Positions 22,061-30,264 of a stretch of 60,101 bases of DNA are shown here, piece after piece. The stretch is from a virus. The stretch spans positions 1 through 60,101 of IMG/VR virus record IMGVR_UViG_3300020430_000017; one strand, written 5' to 3'. Made by a program: the position numbers and the translations under genes. The notes under the pieces are model-generated. The model was not told where the DNA came from. It was given only the letters and a program-made list of their open reading frames with translations, and made no database searches. The stretch's first letter is position 1. The number at the start of each line of letters is the position of its first letter.

Positions 22061-22231
22061 TCACCTGCACACTGGGGGCTTTGCAAAAAGATGAATGCCC
22101 TCGCGAGGCTCCCACCCATGCTTCTTGATGTAAGCCTTCTTAGCTGCTTTGCCATCAATACCCTCTTCAACACCAATGGTGGTGTATTTGCGAGTTTCAA
22201 AGTTGTATTCCATAATCGTATAATCGTTCAT
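22061..22231 (-). CDS. Small hypothetical protein (56 aa)
   Basis: This 56-residue frame has GGAG six bases before its ATG at 22231 and ends just before the cupin start. It reads M-N-D-Y-T-I-M-E-Y-N-F, then K-K-A-Y-I-K-K-H-G-W. The composition and spacing argue for a real gene, probably in the sugar operon. No family is recognised. Confidence 0.62.
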   Translation of the reverse strand: MNDYTIMEYNFETRKYTTIGVEEGIDGKAAKKAYIKKHGWEPREGIHLFAKPPVCR

Positions 22232-22232
22232 T

Positions 22233-22583
22233 TTATCTCCAAAATAGTTGTACAGCCATGATGCAGCACGAAAGAAAGATGCAGATCATGGTCTTGGTTG
22301 TGAACATGCTCTCGTTAAGCAAGAGCCATGTAAGGACGGGAAAAACAAAGTATGACGCGGCAAAGCCCATGAATCGTGCTGACCACGCTTCTCCTGTTTC
22401 CTCAAAAATATAGCGGGTAGCCATCCAAAAGCTGAGCCCAACAGGGATAGAATAGATACCAACTGCCAATAGGGGTTTATCTTTCCACCACTCCCACGCA
22501 AACTGAGAATTTAGCTGGAACCATGCGCAAACATGCCCAAGAAAAAAGAACCCAAGACCATATAAAAAGTTAACACTAGGCAT
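22233..22583 (-). CDS. Four-helix membrane protein (DMT-like)
   Basis: A 116-residue hydrophobic protein with four predicted membrane helices. It contains A-W-F-Q-L-N-S-Q-F, A-T-R-Y-I-F-E-E-T-G-E-A-W and L-N-E-S-M-F-T-T-K-T. I recognise this layout as a conserved membrane protein of large phages and marine viruses, of unknown function. The ATG at 22583 has GGAG upstream. It ends one base before the 56-residue gene. Confidence 0.78.
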   Translation of the reverse strand: MPSVNFLYGLGFFFLGHVCAWFQLNSQFAWEWWKDKPLLAVGIYSIPVGLSFWMATRYIFEETGEAWSARFMGFAASYFVFPVLTWLLLNESMFTTKTMICIFLSCCIMAVQLFWR

Positions 22584-23061
22584 TCTTACTCCATTCAAGA
22601 TACTTGTAAAGTGCGCTGGTCACCATGGAGTGCCATACACTATCGTCAATTGGGATTTGAAAATCCGCAGCAATCTCTCGCCCCTTCTCCCACGCCATCA
22701 CCTCTTCTCTCAGGGTGTCGATCTTGTGGGCTCGGGTGGCGCGTTTGCCATTAATAACCGCAGCAGGGTAGCGTCGTTTATGATCTCTCTCGCACTCTCT
22801 CAAGAGAACGTGTCCAGCCTCATGGAGCAACAAGTATAGTTGTCGCTGACGAGTGACGCGATTGTTGACCACGATAAAATCACCGGGCACAATGCCACGT
22901 CGCTCATGAAACAAAGCTGTTTCACCATCTTGTTCAAATGTTACTTGCAAATCATACTCAATCTCTAGGAAGCTGACAACTCTGTCGATATACTCTTTAT
23001 AAATCGCCGTTCTGTTGGAGTCTTCGCTTCCTTTTCTTTTCGCATTCTGTGCATCCTTCAT
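22576..23061 (-). CDS. ImmA/IrrE-like zinc peptidase
   Basis: A 161-residue protein with L-L-L-H-E-A-G-H-V-L-L at 77-87, the HExxH zinc site, and a later E-E-V-M-A-W-E-K-G, the third-ligand region seen in ImmA/IrrE-type peptidases. These enzymes cleave phage repressors in ICEBs1 and DdrO in Deinococcus, and are also found in phages. A role in cutting a regulator is inference. The start at 23061 is chosen over a TTG/ATG three codons upstream. Confidence 0.78.
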   Translation of the reverse strand: MKDAQNAKRKGSEDSNRTAIYKEYIDRVVSFLEIEYDLQVTFEQDGETALFHERRGIVPGDFIVVNNRVTRQRQLYLLLHEAGHVLLRECERDHKRRYPAAVINGKRATRAHKIDTLREEVMAWEKGREIAADFQIPIDDSVWHSMVTSALYKYLEWSKNA

Positions 23062-23314
23062 TCTCATCAATCCCCAAATGTTCTTTAAGTTCAGCTAAGC
23101 CGCCAATTACTTCTTCATCTCCATTTATATCACACTTTACAACTAAAGGCAAGGCTGGCCACTTATATTTTTTGCCAATAAACACCTGCATCTCAGGGCT
23201 CTTGTCCATAAAGGTTAATGCATACTCATAACCAGACTTGTCCAGTGTCTTAACAGAAACAATAGTGTAAGGATCGTGACCGGTGCCATACACTTGGTAG
23301 TACATAATTGCCAT
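22997..23314 (-). CDS. Glutaredoxin-fold protein lacking the CxxC site
   Basis: A 105-residue protein aligning by eye with glutaredoxins: Y-Y-Q-V-Y-G-T-G at the start, L-P-L-V-V in the cis-Pro position and E-V-I-G-G-L-A-E-L for the G-G motif. The active-site C-P-Y-C is replaced by D-P-Y-T, so it cannot act as a classical redoxin. A Cys pair C-T-E-C lies near the C-terminus, after the fold. It may have become a binding protein. The overlap with the ImmA-like gene is 65 bp. Confidence 0.6.
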   Translation of the reverse strand: MAIMYYQVYGTGHDPYTIVSVKTLDKSGYEYALTFMDKSPEMQVFIGKKYKWPALPLVVKCDINGDEEVIGGLAELKEHLGIDENEGCTECEKKRKRRLQQNGDL

Positions 23315-23315
23315 G

Positions 23316-23612
23316 TCAGCCCTTTAACAACTGTTGAGTAGATATGTTTAGCTTATCTTCAATGAGCCCAATAGCGCCCACAACTACAATATCCATGCCG
23401 CCGTTGCCGCGACTCATTTGAATTTTAGTGAACTCCTGCCTAGCGTCTAAACCTTCGGGCAAAATACCCTCCTGCAAAAGCGCTGTTGCGCGAGCGTCAG
23501 GACGCAGGCACACAACATAGTCTGGGTTCACGACGACTTCTCTCAAAGTCCATTTGTTTTTTGTACGCTGAGTGGGCTGTTCATAAAGCTCCACCAACTT
23601 AATTCCCTTCAT
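23316..23612 (-). CDS. Hypothetical protein (98 aa)
   Basis: A 98-residue protein starting M-K-G-I-K-L-V-E-L-Y-E with N-P-D-Y-V-V-C-L-R-P-D, and later G-G-M-D-I-V-V-V-G-A. It is mostly beta and looks like a small regulatory or structural protein. The stop precedes the next ATG by one base. No family is recognised. Confidence 0.65.
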   Translation of the reverse strand: MKGIKLVELYEQPTQRTKNKWTLREVVVNPDYVVCLRPDARATALLQEGILPEGLDARQEFTKIQMSRGNGGMDIVVVGAIGLIEDKLNISTQQLLKG

Positions 23613-23860
23613 CGTAATTCCTCCTTGTAGGGATAAACGTGTCTTTTGTTAGCATGCATGCGGCGACCGTTGACAAAGACAACAACAGTGTCTGGTAACT
23701 CGTCCATCACCACGCCAGTAGTTGGAGCGGTAGTGGTAGTCGTATGTGTCAATTCCAGTTCTGAAAGGCTCCACAGCACTACATCTTGGGGGATATGAAC
23801 TAAGTCGCCGACGACAAACTTAGGATTATTCACTTGTGTCTGGCGCTTCTTCTGTGCCAC
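23609..23860 (-). CDS. SH3-like small protein (VVGDLVHI type)
   Basis: An 83-residue protein with K-F-V-V-G-D-L-V-H-I after a 14-residue leader, then T-T-G-V-V-M-D-E and T-V-V-V-F-V-N-G. It belongs to the barrel family and lies outside the main cluster. It overlaps both neighbours. Confidence 0.7.
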   Translation of the reverse strand: MAQKKRQTQVNNPKFVVGDLVHIPQDVVLWSLSELELTHTTTTTAPTTGVVMDELPDTVVVFVNGRRMHANKRHVYPYKEELR

Positions 23861-24128
23861 TTACTTTTCCTTGGATTGCGTTATTATAGCCAGAAAGCAG
23901 TGAGCCTGCATCCTCCAACCTCTGATCAATAGACGCAAGTTTGCGGCGAGTCTGCTCAATAACCTCTAAGATCTCTTCACCTTTAAGGACATCCCTGATG
24001 GAACCGTCGTCAATAGAACCGACATGGTTTGACAGGATGAGCAAAGCCTTGCCGCTATCTCTCATGAATTCAGTAATCAGGCTGGGTATATTCTCCAACT
24101 CTTCTGAATAAGTGATGTTAACTCTCAT
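23826..24128 (-). CDS. Helical hypothetical protein (100 aa)
   Basis: A 100-residue protein starting M-R-V-N-I-T-Y-S-E-E-L, with a long helix E-I-L-E-V-I-E-Q-T-R-R-K-L. It overlaps the next barrel gene by 35 bp. No family is recognised. It lies in an operon that begins with the TM protein at 24149. Confidence 0.62.
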   Translation of the reverse strand: MRVNITYSEELENIPSLITEFMRDSGKALLILSNHVGSIDDGSIRDVLKGEEILEVIEQTRRKLASIDQRLEDAGSLLSGYNNAIQGKVSGTEEAPDTSE

Positions 24129-24148
24129 CTATACTCCAATAGATACTG

Positions 24149-24478
24149 TTAGGGGGCTGTTGTAATCATACCCCAAATACTATTCATAACCAATGCTATC
24201 GTCAAACTTACGATAGACCAAACAACCTTTGTGTTACTAGCCTTCCACGACTCCAACTGCTGAATGCGAGCCTCAAGCTGCGCATGTCTGGCGTATAGTC
24301 CCTTATCAGGATTATACATAGCTTCTTTGATCTTAGAAATGTCGCCTGACATGCTCTCCAGATCTGTCTTAAGATCCGTAATCCCCGACGAAAGGGTGTC
24401 AAGCTTCGCTCCTAGATTTGCGATAGAGGCGTTAAGCTCAATCATCATAGCACTCGCATTTGGAATATCATTGGACAT
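24149..24478 (-). CDS. Tail-anchored coiled-coil membrane protein
   Basis: A 109-residue protein with heptad repeats (A-K-L-D-T-L-S-S-G-I-T-D-L-K-T-D) in the N-terminal two thirds and one membrane helix V-V-W-S-I-V-S-L-T-I-A-L-V-M at the C-terminus. This layout resembles XhlA-like or spanin-like lysis helpers, but the endolysin gene is 3 kb away and the link is only suggestive. It starts 26 bp after the groEL stop and lies just past a TAAGTAGTTTC repeat. Confidence 0.65.
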   Translation of the reverse strand: MSNDIPNASAMMIELNASIANLGAKLDTLSSGITDLKTDLESMSGDISKIKEAMYNPDKGLYARHAQLEARIQQLESWKASNTKVVWSIVSLTIALVMNSIWGMITTAP

Positions 24479-24504
24479 ACCTTAAGTAGTTTCTAGATAT
24501 TGTT

Positions 24505-26085
24505 TTAGCCCACAACAGCATGGCTAGTAGTCAACAAAGTCCCAGCAGCAGAAGCAGCGTTCTGCAGAGCGCAGCGCGTAACCTTGACAGGATCAATAAC
24601 ACCTGCCTCAATCATTCTGCACATAGTGCCTGTGTAGAAATCCCAGCCCTCGTCATCAGAACCTGCAAGCACACGCTCAGTAACAAGGTCTGCACTAGCA
24701 CCTGCGTTGTTAGCCATCTGTTGCAACGGGGCAAAGACCGCATTCTTAACAATCTCGATGCCTGCGCGCTGCTCTTCGGTAGGTGCATCAACCACAAGAT
24801 TGCTAGCTGCACGAATCAGGGCAACACCACCACCGGGAACGATCCCTTCTTGTTGGGCAGAGCGCACGGCTTCAAGTGCATCTTCAATTCGATGACGCTT
24901 CTCGGTCATTTCAATCTCGGTAGCAGCACCAACTTTAATAACCGCGACTCCGCTTGCGAGTCGGGTGATGCGCTCCTGAATCTTCTCGCACTCATGCAGG
25001 TCATCTGTCTCTTTCAACTCTGCCTTGAGATCTTCAATCTTCTCTTCAATCTTAGAATAGTCGCCTGCACCACCAGCAATAGTGGTAGAGCCCTTGGTAA
25101 CCTCGATAGTCTTGCAAGTACCAAGATGCTCAAGGGTTACATCGGCAGGGCTCATCGCATCAATCTGCGAAATGTATGTGGCTCCTACGGATAACGCAAG
25201 ATCCTGCATGATATTGGCACGGTCCTCACCATAGCGCGGTGCTTTGATAGAGGCAACCTTAATGCCTGAGTTCATTTCCTGACGGCGAACTGCATTCATA
25301 ATAAGTGCAGCCAGTGCTTGACCCTCAACCTCGTCAGCAACAATAATAAGCGGTCGAGTACTCCGATCTGCAATTTCAAGCACTGGCAAAATTTCATCCA
25401 CTCTCTCAATCTTGGCATCAGTCACCATGATAAGCGGATTTTCATAACGTACGTGTCGGCGGCGCTGGTCATTGATAAACGCCGTAGCTGTGAAGCCCGA
25501 AGAGAACCTGAAACCTTCAATGAGATCCAAGCTTGTCTCAAGGCTACGTGCCTCTTCTACCGTGACAGAGCCGTCCTTGCCAACGCTGTCAACCGCAGTA
25601 GCCACAATGTTGCCAAGGGTGCGGTCGTTGTTAGCAGAGATGGTAGCAATGTGAGCGATGTCATCCTTGCTGCGAATCGGCTGCGCCATGTCTTTCAGGT
25701 TAGTAACAATCCCATCGACAGCTAAGTTGATACCTCGCTGCAACTCGATAGGCGACATACCTGCGACCAGATACCTTTGCGACTGGTTCAGGATAGCACG
25801 GGCAAGCACCGTTGCGGTGGTGGTGCCATCACCAGCGGAAGTGTTCGTCTGCGCAGACACCTGCTTGATGATCTGTGCTCCCACATTCTCAAATGGATCC
25901 TCTAAGTCCACATGATTAGCGACGGTCACTCCGTCTTTAGTAATCATAGGATTGCCATTCTCAGTTTTAAGAATGACGTTCCTTCCACGCGGTCCAAGTG
26001 TTGCCGCCGTATAGTCTGCTAGCAGATTGACGCCTGCCAGAATCTTTTTGTTTAACTCAGTACCTTTACAGAATTGTCTAGGCAA
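24505..26085 (-). CDS. groEL: Phage-encoded GroEL chaperonin
   Basis: A full-length 526-residue group I chaperonin. It has T-L-G-P-R-G-R-N-V near the start, A-G-D-G-T-T-T-A-T-V-L for ATP binding, and E-G-I-V-P-G-G-G-V-A-L. It lacks the GGM-rich tail of bacterial GroEL and ends S-H-A-V-V-G. It folds proteins in an ATP-driven double ring; a phage copy would help fold capsid or enzymes without the host version. The partner GroES-like gene is far away at 41595-41867. A consensus sigma-70 promoter lies directly upstream. Confidence 0.95.
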   Translation of the reverse strand: MPRQFCKGTELNKKILAGVNLLADYTAATLGPRGRNVILKTENGNPMITKDGVTVANHVDLEDPFENVGAQIIKQVSAQTNTSAGDGTTTATVLARAILNQSQRYLVAGMSPIELQRGINLAVDGIVTNLKDMAQPIRSKDDIAHIATISANNDRTLGNIVATAVDSVGKDGSVTVEEARSLETSLDLIEGFRFSSGFTATAFINDQRRRHVRYENPLIMVTDAKIERVDEILPVLEIADRSTRPLIIVADEVEGQALAALIMNAVRRQEMNSGIKVASIKAPRYGEDRANIMQDLALSVGATYISQIDAMSPADVTLEHLGTCKTIEVTKGSTTIAGGAGDYSKIEEKIEDLKAELKETDDLHECEKIQERITRLASGVAVIKVGAATEIEMTEKRHRIEDALEAVRSAQQEGIVPGGGVALIRAASNLVVDAPTEEQRAGIEIVKNAVFAPLQQMANNAGASADLVTERVLAGSDDEGWDFYTGTMCRMIEAGVIDPVKVTRCALQNAASAAGTLLTTSHAVVG

Positions 26086-26109
26086 TGTACACCTCTCATA
26101 TTATGGTTT

Positions 26110-26138
26110 ATTATACCCCAACTACACGGGGTTGTCAA
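26110..26138 (-). promoter_or_regulatory. Consensus sigma-70 promoter of groEL
   Basis: Minus strand TTGACA (26133-26138), a spacer of exactly 17 bp, and TATAAT (26110-26115), both perfect matches to consensus, 25 bp before the groEL ATG. The spacer holds an inverted repeat, ACCCC and GGGGT, that could be an operator. Confidence 0.92.
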
Positions 26139-26143
26139 ATTGT

Positions 26144-27631
26144 TTATTCAGGATCGGATGAAATATCTTCTTCGAGTGATTTCTTGACCACTTCGGCATC
26201 CTGCACAGCTTCCTGACCGTGGGTAATGGCTGCGCTGCGCTGGCGTGATGAGAAGTATTCACCGATATTTGTGGTTAGATTCTGAACACCGTCGAGCAGG
26301 TTGGTAACGCGACCCTGTAGAGTCTTCGCATAAATCTCTGCGATAGCATTGAATCGTTGCTCAGTAAAGTCAAGGTTACCGTGACCCTGCAAGTTGATGC
26401 TGTCTCCCAGCTTCTTAATCATGCCGAACGACACCTCCCATTGTGAGGGATCTTCACCGCGACCCTCAGTCATAAGGATCTTCTCGCGCTGGTAAAAGGT
26501 TAATGATTCATCAAGTGGCTCTTGCTCTTCTGGCTCTGGCTTAGCTTGCTTGTGCAACATGCCTCGCTTGGTATAGCCGGGAGCCTGCGTGATAATGGCA
26601 GCAAGCTGCTCCATATCTCCCGATTGGATTGCAGCATTGAGAGCGTCAACAGACACGTCACCCAGCAGGGCTCGGGTTTTCTTTGAACCACCAGCCAAGA
26701 ACGTAGTCAGGTTTTCTCTGGTAATGTCGAACTCCCAAATCTCTAGTGCTCCGACGCCGCCGCTCTCTTCTTTGGTCTTGTATGCAACAAGATACTTGAT
26801 AGCAGGCTCGCCGCGAACGAACAAAAAGTCCACAAGGTTAGTAAAACTTCCCTTGACGCCCGTGCTCTTGCCCAGCAGCTTGAGGCTGACTGGAACATTC
26901 TGCCCGCCGAACTGACTGAAAGCCACGAAGTCTTCGATGGGCAGTGTGCCCTTGACGCGACCGGCTTCTTGATGACCTCCAGTTAGTGCCGCCATGAATG
27001 CCTCAAACACGAAACCAGCAGACGACTCATTAAAGTGGTTCATCGCTGCCTTAAGGCTTTCGATAATGATCATGGTGTTGATAATAACGCGAGGGCTTGT
27101 CTTGCGCTTTGCCTTCGCAGGGTCCAAGAAGTCATTAAGATATTGGATACGCGCAGCAATAGATGCACCACCGCGAACAACCTTAAAGATATTATTTACT
27201 TGCTCACGATCCATATGCTTTGGATCACCCCACGCCTCGGTGGGTGTATACTTGGGAAGCGATAACACGAACTTCTGACCGGCACTCTGCTCTTCGTTCA
27301 TCTGCTCCATGCCACGTACGTCTTGCATCGCTTGCTGACTAAGCATAGCCTCAAGATCATCCTTGTTCATGCCGCTGTCAGCCAGCAGCTTGATTGCCTC
27401 AACCATGTCGGAGTCAACACCAACCATCAAAAGCTTGCGGTATAGTTCCTTCCATTGGTCAGGCGGTAGTCTACCCTCTTTAATCGCCTTCTTCGTAGGT
27501 TGAAAATCTTCGATAACTTCTTCGATGATCTCGGTGAGCATTTCAAAGCTCAGTACGTCGTTGGTTGGCGATAAAGAATCGGCAGATTTGAAATAGCTCT
27601 CAATGAGCGCGTCTAATTCTTTGTTTCCCAT
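26144..27631 (-). CDS. Large virion-like protein with nuclease-like core
   Basis: A 495-residue protein. The central part has S-A-G-F-V-F-E-A-F-M-A-A-L, then P-I-E-D-F-V-A-F and V-P-V-S-L-K-L-L. The order E ... D ... S-x-K resembles a PD-(D/E)xK nuclease core. N-terminal and C-terminal parts are helical and acidic, and no capsid-targeting tag is clear. In position it lies next to the endolysin. A packaged or DNA-associated nuclease-like protein is inference; it could also be inactive. Confidence 0.55.
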   Translation of the reverse strand: MGNKELDALIESYFKSADSLSPTNDVLSFEMLTEIIEEVIEDFQPTKKAIKEGRLPPDQWKELYRKLLMVGVDSDMVEAIKLLADSGMNKDDLEAMLSQQAMQDVRGMEQMNEEQSAGQKFVLSLPKYTPTEAWGDPKHMDREQVNNIFKVVRGGASIAARIQYLNDFLDPAKAKRKTSPRVIINTMIIIESLKAAMNHFNESSAGFVFEAFMAALTGGHQEAGRVKGTLPIEDFVAFSQFGGQNVPVSLKLLGKSTGVKGSFTNLVDFLFVRGEPAIKYLVAYKTKEESGGVGALEIWEFDITRENLTTFLAGGSKKTRALLGDVSVDALNAAIQSGDMEQLAAIITQAPGYTKRGMLHKQAKPEPEEQEPLDESLTFYQREKILMTEGRGEDPSQWEVSFGMIKKLGDSINLQGHGNLDFTEQRFNAIAEIYAKTLQGRVTNLLDGVQNLTTNIGEYFSSRQRSAAITHGQEAVQDAEVVKKSLEEDISSDPE

Positions 27632-27638
27632 ATATTAA

Positions 27639-28574
27639 TTAGTCCTCAATTTCCTCTTTTACTTGTTCTAATAGCCCACAAATGTCTAAACCTGCACAAT
27701 CAATCTTTCGGCTGGTTAGATGGTAGTGGCTGATAAATCCTTTGAATGTGCCACGGGCTGCTCTATTGTCCACCCTTGTACTGGTTGCCCCATCACGTTC
27801 GATAGTCTCCAACGGGATACCAACGCCATCGTGAACAGCTTTCCATAATGCTTTCAGTGCCTCAATCTGTACCGGGTAAAAGTCCAAGAACGGATCTAGC
27901 TTATTGCCATGAACCCATGCACTATCTTGAATGGGGCGTTCGCCAAACCCGTTCTTCACATACCAGTCCTGATACTTTGGGTAGTATGCGTTGCTGATTT
28001 CAACGCCAATAGATTTGTGGTTGACCTTGCCGTTGCCAGCATGCCATGCGCCGTGCTGTGTGTCTAGCAGTTGATAGATTGTGCCGTCATTGTCAATACA
28101 AAAGTGTACGGAGATTCCTCGGCGGGCTAGTACCATCGCACAAGATTCAGCCGACAAGCAGACATCCCAGTGGTTCACGAAGATCGTGGGCTTCCTGTCG
28201 GGCTTGCCAGCGTAATCATAATAGCTGCCCTCGTCGCAGTCAAGACCCAAAGCCTCATCCCACAGGACTACCTTGTCCCAGCCAATCTTGATGAACTTGC
28301 CATTGTGAACAATATATTTTTGATCACTGCAATACTTCGACGCCTTCTCATAAGGAGATGGGTGCGGAACATGGTCAGATATTTCAGCTTCGCGCTCAGT
28401 CCAAATTCTTCTGTAGGTGGCAGGACCGACCAAGCCATCGGCAGTGAGCCCCATTCTCTTCTGCCACTTCTTAACTGCACTGACAAGCTCGTCGTCGTTA
28501 TGTGTGCAGCCGAACCATGACGGATCCCAGCCTAGCGAATCTTGAGAGGATTTGTTGTAAAATACCTTGTCCAC
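27639..28574 (-). CDS. N-acetylmuramoyl-L-alanine amidase endolysin
   Basis: A 311-residue protein. Residues about 30-57 form a peptidoglycan-binding domain (V-K-K-W-Q-K-R-M-G-L-T-A-D-G-L-V-G). The rest is an amidase_2 (PGRP-type) domain with N-H-W-D, H-G-A-W-H-A-G, I-G-V-E-I-S-N, S-H-Y-H and D-C-A-G, giving His/His/Cys zinc ligands. It would cut peptidoglycan between muramic acid and the stem peptide to free progeny. It has no signal peptide, so a holin is expected elsewhere. Confidence 0.92.
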   Translation of the reverse strand: MDKVFYNKSSQDSLGWDPSWFGCTHNDDELVSAVKKWQKRMGLTADGLVGPATYRRIWTEREAEISDHVPHPSPYEKASKYCSDQKYIVHNGKFIKIGWDKVVLWDEALGLDCDEGSYYDYAGKPDRKPTIFVNHWDVCLSAESCAMVLARRGISVHFCIDNDGTIYQLLDTQHGAWHAGNGKVNHKSIGVEISNAYYPKYQDWYVKNGFGERPIQDSAWVHGNKLDPFLDFYPVQIEALKALWKAVHDGVGIPLETIERDGATSTRVDNRAARGTFKGFISHYHLTSRKIDCAGLDICGLLEQVKEEIED

Positions 28575-28598
28575 GCCATGTCCTCAAGTTTAATAATC

Positions 28599-29255
28599 TC
28601 AGACAATAATGTCTGCGATACCGTATTCGACAGCCTCTGTTGCTGACAGGTATACGTTGACCTTTCTCTCTAAAAGCTTCTTGAGTGTACGCTTTGTCAA
28701 GCTAGTTTCTGCAAGCAAAGCGTTCATGTAAGTCTCTTGAGAGTTTCTGATCTCTTCCATCTCATTCTCAAGATTGTGAAGTGCGCCGTGGTTACCGCCA
28801 ATAACTGAGTGGATCATGACTCGGCAGTTCTTACCAATCTTTCGCTTACCCTTGGTGCCAGCAGCTAACAACAGCACACCAGCAGACATAACCTTACCAA
28901 GACCAAACGTGTGAATCTCACAGTCCTTCTGGATAAGGCGCATAATATCATAGAGTGCGAACATATCATCGGCACTTCCACCGTAGGTTGAGATGATCAT
29001 TTCCATCGGCTCCCACGTTTCCTTACCATCCTTCTCAGTCTTGCCTGAGTGGTGCAGAACCAGTAGACCGCTCAAACATTCGCGGGACTTGCGCTCATCA
29101 ATATCTCCGTAAAGACCAACGACGCGCATCTCTTCTTCTGGCACATCAAGCCCCAGCGCTGCAGCCAACTGCTCTGCGGACAACTCTTCAGCTTCAATCG
29201 CCTTGTCGTCCTTCTCATCTTCTACTTTTGTAGTCTTCTTTGGTGACATTAACAT
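28599..29255 (-). CDS. clpP: ClpP-like serine protease, copy 1
   Basis: A 218-residue ClpP-family protein with catalytic Ser in K-V-M-S-A-G-V-L-L near 123 and His in V-M-I-H-S-V-I-G-G near 146, the ClpP spacing, plus I-S-T-Y-G-G-S-A for the substrate loop. About 40 acidic, Lys-rich residues precede the fold. Alone, ClpP cuts peptides; with a Clp ATPase it degrades proteins. In phages such proteins can be prohead proteases, so a capsid maturation role is one option. The start overlaps the stop of the previous gene (TAATG). Confidence 0.9.
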   Translation of the reverse strand: MLMSPKKTTKVEDEKDDKAIEAEELSAEQLAAALGLDVPEEEMRVVGLYGDIDERKSRECLSGLLVLHHSGKTEKDGKETWEPMEMIISTYGGSADDMFALYDIMRLIQKDCEIHTFGLGKVMSAGVLLLAAGTKGKRKIGKNCRVMIHSVIGGNHGALHNLENEMEEIRNSQETYMNALLAETSLTKRTLKKLLERKVNVYLSATEAVEYGIADIIV

Positions 29256-29632
29256 TACAACTTTCCTCTGTTATTTTCAAAATGCTTAACGGCGCTGTCC
29301 CAATCAGTGAAAGGTACTTGACGCCTGAACACAACTGGATAAGCAGTCAGGAATGTATCCACCGCTGAGCGCTTCCACTTTTCATATTCGTAATCGTCTA
29401 CGTTCCTCTGCCTAATAGCTGTGGCTGAGTCTCCGAATTCATCTTCGGCAATACGATATTTGATGGCGCGGATAAACTCAATGTCTTGAGCGACTCCGAC
29501 CATTAACTTTAATGTTTGGAGCCCGACCTTTTCTACCATCAAGCCGGTTCTTCCAAGATGCATTATGTTTGCTAGAAACCATCCCAGCATATACCCGATA
29601 AGCCCTGCAAGACCTAACGATGCGTATTCCAT
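29255..29632 (-). CDS. N-terminally anchored membrane protein (125 aa)
   Basis: Residues about 5-27 (L-G-L-A-G-L-I-G-Y-M-L-G-W-F-L) make a membrane helix, and the remaining hundred residues are soluble and charged (D-D-Y-E-Y-E-K-W-K-R). I recognise the L-G-W-F-L-A-N-I-M-H-L-G-R-T-G stretch as a conserved feature of marine phage proteins, without known function. An imperfect 39 nt hairpin precedes it. Confidence 0.7.
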   Translation of the reverse strand: MEYASLGLAGLIGYMLGWFLANIMHLGRTGLMVEKVGLQTLKLMVGVAQDIEFIRAIKYRIAEDEFGDSATAIRQRNVDDYEYEKWKRSAVDTFLTAYPVVFRRQVPFTDWDSAVKHFENNRGKL

Positions 29633-29646
29633 TTTGTCTCCATTAC

Positions 29647-29685
29647 AACACTACCCCATAGTTTACACTATAGGGCAGCAGTGTT
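29647..29685 (-). other. Imperfect hairpin upstream of 29632
   Basis: The outer arms AACACT/AGTGTT and inner arms CCCTATAG/CTATGGGG can pair, with a small bulge between. It lies just before the ribosome binding site of the gene at 29632. No T-run follows in either direction of transcription, so it does not read as a normal terminator. Confidence 0.5.
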
Positions 29686-29711
29686 AAAAAATAATATTGT
29701 ACAACTTGACC

Positions 29712-30194
29712 CTACTTGCGGGCTTTAGCTGCAGCGACAAGGCGAGCGGCAACGCGGCGTGCGACTTCGTTGACCATATCTTCGTCGGAAGTAATGGTAA
29801 CGTTATCGGCAAGCTCTTGCATAAGTGGCTCTTCTTCCTCTTCGGGTGGAAGCTCTTCGTCGCCAGCTACTGGCTCCATCTCTTCTCCCTCGGGGGCTTC
29901 TTCTTCGCCACCTTCCATGCTTACGTCTGCACCTTGCTTCTGGAGTGCTGCAACAATGTCTGAAACAAGCTCTTCGGCATCAACCTCAACGGTGTCTCCC
30001 ATTGGCTCTTCTGGCGGCATCTCTTCTTCTGGTCCCTCGTCACCGGGCATCTCATCCTCGGGTGGTCCCATCTCCATGTCCATCTCATCGTCAAGCTCAG
30101 TCAGGAACTCATCCGTAAACTTAGACTCAATCTCGGCAAGACGCATGAATCTGCGAGTTACTGCCTCGTTTAAAATTAGCTTCTTCTTACTCAT
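29712..30194 (-). CDS. Acidic virion-like protein with cleavable N-terminus
   Basis: A 160-residue, extremely acidic, low-complexity protein (runs of Glu, Pro, Met and Gly). It begins K-K-K-L-I-L-N-E-A, then R-R-F-M-R-L-A-E-I, two L-x-E sites that fit T4-type prohead protease cleavage, and I recognise L-N-E-x-x-x-R-R-F-M-x-L-A as a feature of small virion proteins in marine T4-like phages. The C-terminus A-A-R-L-V-A-A-A-K-A-R-K is basic. A prohead core or internal role is inference. Confidence 0.65.
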   Translation of the reverse strand: MSKKKLILNEAVTRRFMRLAEIESKFTDEFLTELDDEMDMEMGPPEDEMPGDEGPEEEMPPEEPMGDTVEVDAEELVSDIVAALQKQGADVSMEGGEEEAPEGEEMEPVAGDEELPPEEEEEPLMQELADNVTITSDEDMVNEVARRVAARLVAAAKARK

Positions 30195-30264
30195 TGCTTT
30201 ATAATCTCCTAAATAATATTATGAAGGCTTCGATAATAAATAGTCTATACGTCAGCAAACGGCT

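Noticed and set aside
24520-25194. Plus-strand frame of 224 codons opposite groEL
   Set aside because: The minus strand encodes a complete GroEL; the opposite frame is low in recognisable features and has no ribosome binding site context.
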